This document shows positions 4,749-5,591 of a stretch of DNA of 5,591 nucleotides, one piece after another. The translations under genes were made by a program, and so were the position numbers. Positions within the stretch are counted from its first letter, which is position 1, and the number at the start of each line of letters is the position of its first letter. The DNA is from Chloroflexota bacterium. Lineage in GTDB: Bacteria > Chloroflexota > Dormibacteria > Dormibacterales > Dormibacteraceae. The notes below the pieces were generated by a model that had not been told where the DNA came from, ran no database searches, and saw nothing but the letters and a program-made list of their open reading frames with translations. The stretch covers positions 1-5,591 of the forward strand of contig VBGV01000148.1 of NCBI GenBank assembly GCA_005880755.1, in the 5' to 3' direction.

Positions 4749-5137
4749 CCAAGAAGAAGGTCGTCCGGACCCGGCGCCGCGAGCGCAAGAACGTGGTCGC
4801 CGGCCAGGCCCACGTCCAGAGCACGTTCAACAACACGATCATCTCGATCAGCGACATCGAGGGCAACGTCATCGCGTGGGGTTCCGCCGGCGCGCAGGGC
4901 TTCAAGGGCAGCCGCAAGTCGACTCCCTTCGCCGCCCAGCAGACCGCCGAGGCAACCGCGAAGAGGGCGCTCGAGCATGGCATGCGCTCGATCGAGGTGT
5001 TCGTCCGGGGGCCGGGCGCGGGCCGTGAGGCGGCGATCCGCTCCCTGCAGGCGACGGGTCTCGAGGTGAGCGCGATCACCGACGTGACCCCGATCCCCCA
5101 CAACGGCTGCCGCCCACCCAAGAGGCGGAGGGTCTAG
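4745..5137 (+). CDS. rpsK: 30S ribosomal protein S11
   Basis: 130-residue platform protein of the small subunit, located near the E-site mRNA and helping to select correct tRNA. Family motifs are all present: STFNNTIISISD (26-37), GFKGSRKSTPFAAQ (52-65), VFVRGPGAGREAAIRSL (86-101) and the C-terminal ITDVTPIPHNGCRPPKRRRV (111-130), which includes the conserved Asn-Gly site. The length equals the usual 128-130. GTG 4745 overlaps the rpsM stop as GTGA; only weak Shine-Dalgarno-like AAGG (4728-4731, 4734-4737) precedes it, so coupling to rpsM is likely. rpsD starts three bases after the TAG. Confidence 0.98.
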   Translation: MTKKKVVRTRRRERKNVVAGQAHVQSTFNNTIISISDIEGNVIAWGSAGAQGFKGSRKSTPFAAQQTAEATAKRALEHGMRSIEVFVRGPGAGREAAIRSLQATGLEVSAITDVTPIPHNGCRPPKRRRV

Positions 5138-5140
5138 GGG

Positions 5141-5591
5141 ATGGCGAACTACAGCGGCCCGGTCTGCCGCTTCTGCCGCCGCGAGGGCGCCAAGCTCTAC
5201 CTCAAAGGCGAGCGCTGCTACACGCCGAAGTGCGCCATCGAGCGCCGCGCCTTCGCGCCCGGCATGCACGGGCAGGCGCGCAAGCGCAAGACGTCGGACT
5301 ACGGCATCCAGCTTCGCGCCAAGCAGAAGGCCCGGCGCATCTACGGCCTGCTCGAGAAGCAGTTCCGCAACTACTTCAACCAGGCCTCGACCGAGCCGGG
5401 CGTGACAGGCATCAACCTGCTGCGCCACCTGGAGCTGCGCCTGGACAACGTCGTGTACCGGCTCGGGCTCGGCTCGTCGCGCAAGCAGGCGCGCCAGCTC
5501 GTGACGCACCGGCATTTCGAGATCAACGGCAAGACGGTCAACGTGCCGTCCTACCAGGTCAAGCCCGGTGACGAGGTCAAGGTCAAGACCT
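5141..5591 (+). CDS. rpsD: 30S ribosomal protein S4, zinc-binding form (3' end outside window)
   Basis: Partial gene, 150 of about 205-210 expected residues. S4 is a primary 16S rRNA binder that nucleates 30S body assembly and, in E. coli, represses the alpha operon. The N-terminus contains Cys9-x2-Cys12, Cys26 and Cys31 (GPVCRFC, GERCYTPKC), the four-Cys zinc motif seen in Thermus-type S4; many other S4 proteins lack it. Then come FAPGMHGQ (37-44), DYGIQLRAKQKARRIYGLLEKQFRNYF (53-79) and the S4 RNA-binding domain from about residue 94: HLELRLDNVVYRLGLGSSRKQARQLV, with INGKTVNVPSYQVKPGDEV. The start is ATG 5141 with GGAGGG (5127-5132) eight bases upstream. The frame is open to the window edge. 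rpoA and rplQ would be expected next but are not visible. Confidence 0.98.
   Translation, partial: MANYSGPVCRFCRREGAKLYLKGERCYTPKCAIERRAFAPGMHGQARKRKTSDYGIQLRAKQKARRIYGLLEKQFRNYFNQASTEPGVTGINLLRHLELRLDNVVYRLGLGSSRKQARQLVTHRHFEINGKTVNVPSYQVKPGDEVKVKT

Noticed and set aside
4622..5515. A 297-codon minus-strand open frame opposite rpsM, rpsK and rpsD
   Set aside because: Composition-driven shadow of conserved plus-strand ribosomal genes; Ala/Arg/Leu/Asp-rich with no motif or ribosome binding signal.
5230..5571. A 113-codon plus-strand frame inside rpsD
   Set aside because: Out-of-frame shadow; the S4 frame from 5141 is open to the window edge and matches the family throughout.
1..5591. Novel accessory, defence or mobile system
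   Set aside because: All substantial reading frames are accounted for by universal ribosomal, translation, export and nucleotide genes; no direct-repeat arrays, transposase, integrase or tRNA signals are visible.

Overview
The window is a compact, all-plus-strand stretch of the universal bacterial ribosomal-protein supercluster, covering the end of the spc operon and the start of the alpha operon. Gene order: rpsE (3' end only), rpmD, rplO, secY, adk, map, infA, rpmJ, rpsM, rpsK, rpsD (5' part only). Every gene was identified from conserved motifs in the translated sequence. About 97% of the window is coding, so this is core housekeeping DNA; I see no mobile element, CRISPR array, rRNA/tRNA gene or accessory system.

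The organism is a high-GC bacterium. The order secY-adk-map-infA-rpmJ-rpsM-rpsK-rpsD is typical of Gram-positive and related (Terrabacteria) lineages rather than Enterobacteria. The four-Cys zinc form of S4 (Thermus-like) and the zinc-type adenylate kinase LID (Cys-Cys-Cys-Asp) agree. Frequent GTG starts (rpmD, rplO, adk, infA, rpsK) and a probable leaderless infA would fit Chloroflexota, Dormibacterota or Actinomycetota-like lineages. That placement is inference; no sequence here fixes the phylum.

Layout: 1-1122 holds the 50S/30S proteins S5, L30 and L15, with L30 and L15 carrying extra C-terminal tails. 1126-2457 is the translocon channel SecY. A 64-base gap (2458-2521) contains two tandem perfect hairpins. 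Then come adenylate kinase (2522-3175) and methionine aminopeptidase (3172-3927), overlapping by ATGA. A short gap (3928-3946) contains an extended -10 promoter element set just before the GTG of infA (3947-4162), which probably starts a separate, leaderless transcript for the translation-factor/alpha-operon genes. rpmJ (4159-4275) overlaps infA. A 74-base gap (4276-4349) holds a 12-bp hairpin, followed by rpsM, rpsK and rpsD, which are tightly packed.

The genes supply ribosome assembly (S5, L30, L15, L36, S13, S11, S4), initiation (IF-1), N-terminal Met removal (Map), membrane protein export (SecY) and adenylate homeostasis (Adk), all growth-rate-linked functions. The parts worth a second look are the three intergenic gaps: the leaderless infA promoter, the two structured gaps, and the fact that each structured gap is exactly bridged by a tiny ORF joined to both neighbouring genes. 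The sequence does not show a clearly new biological system.
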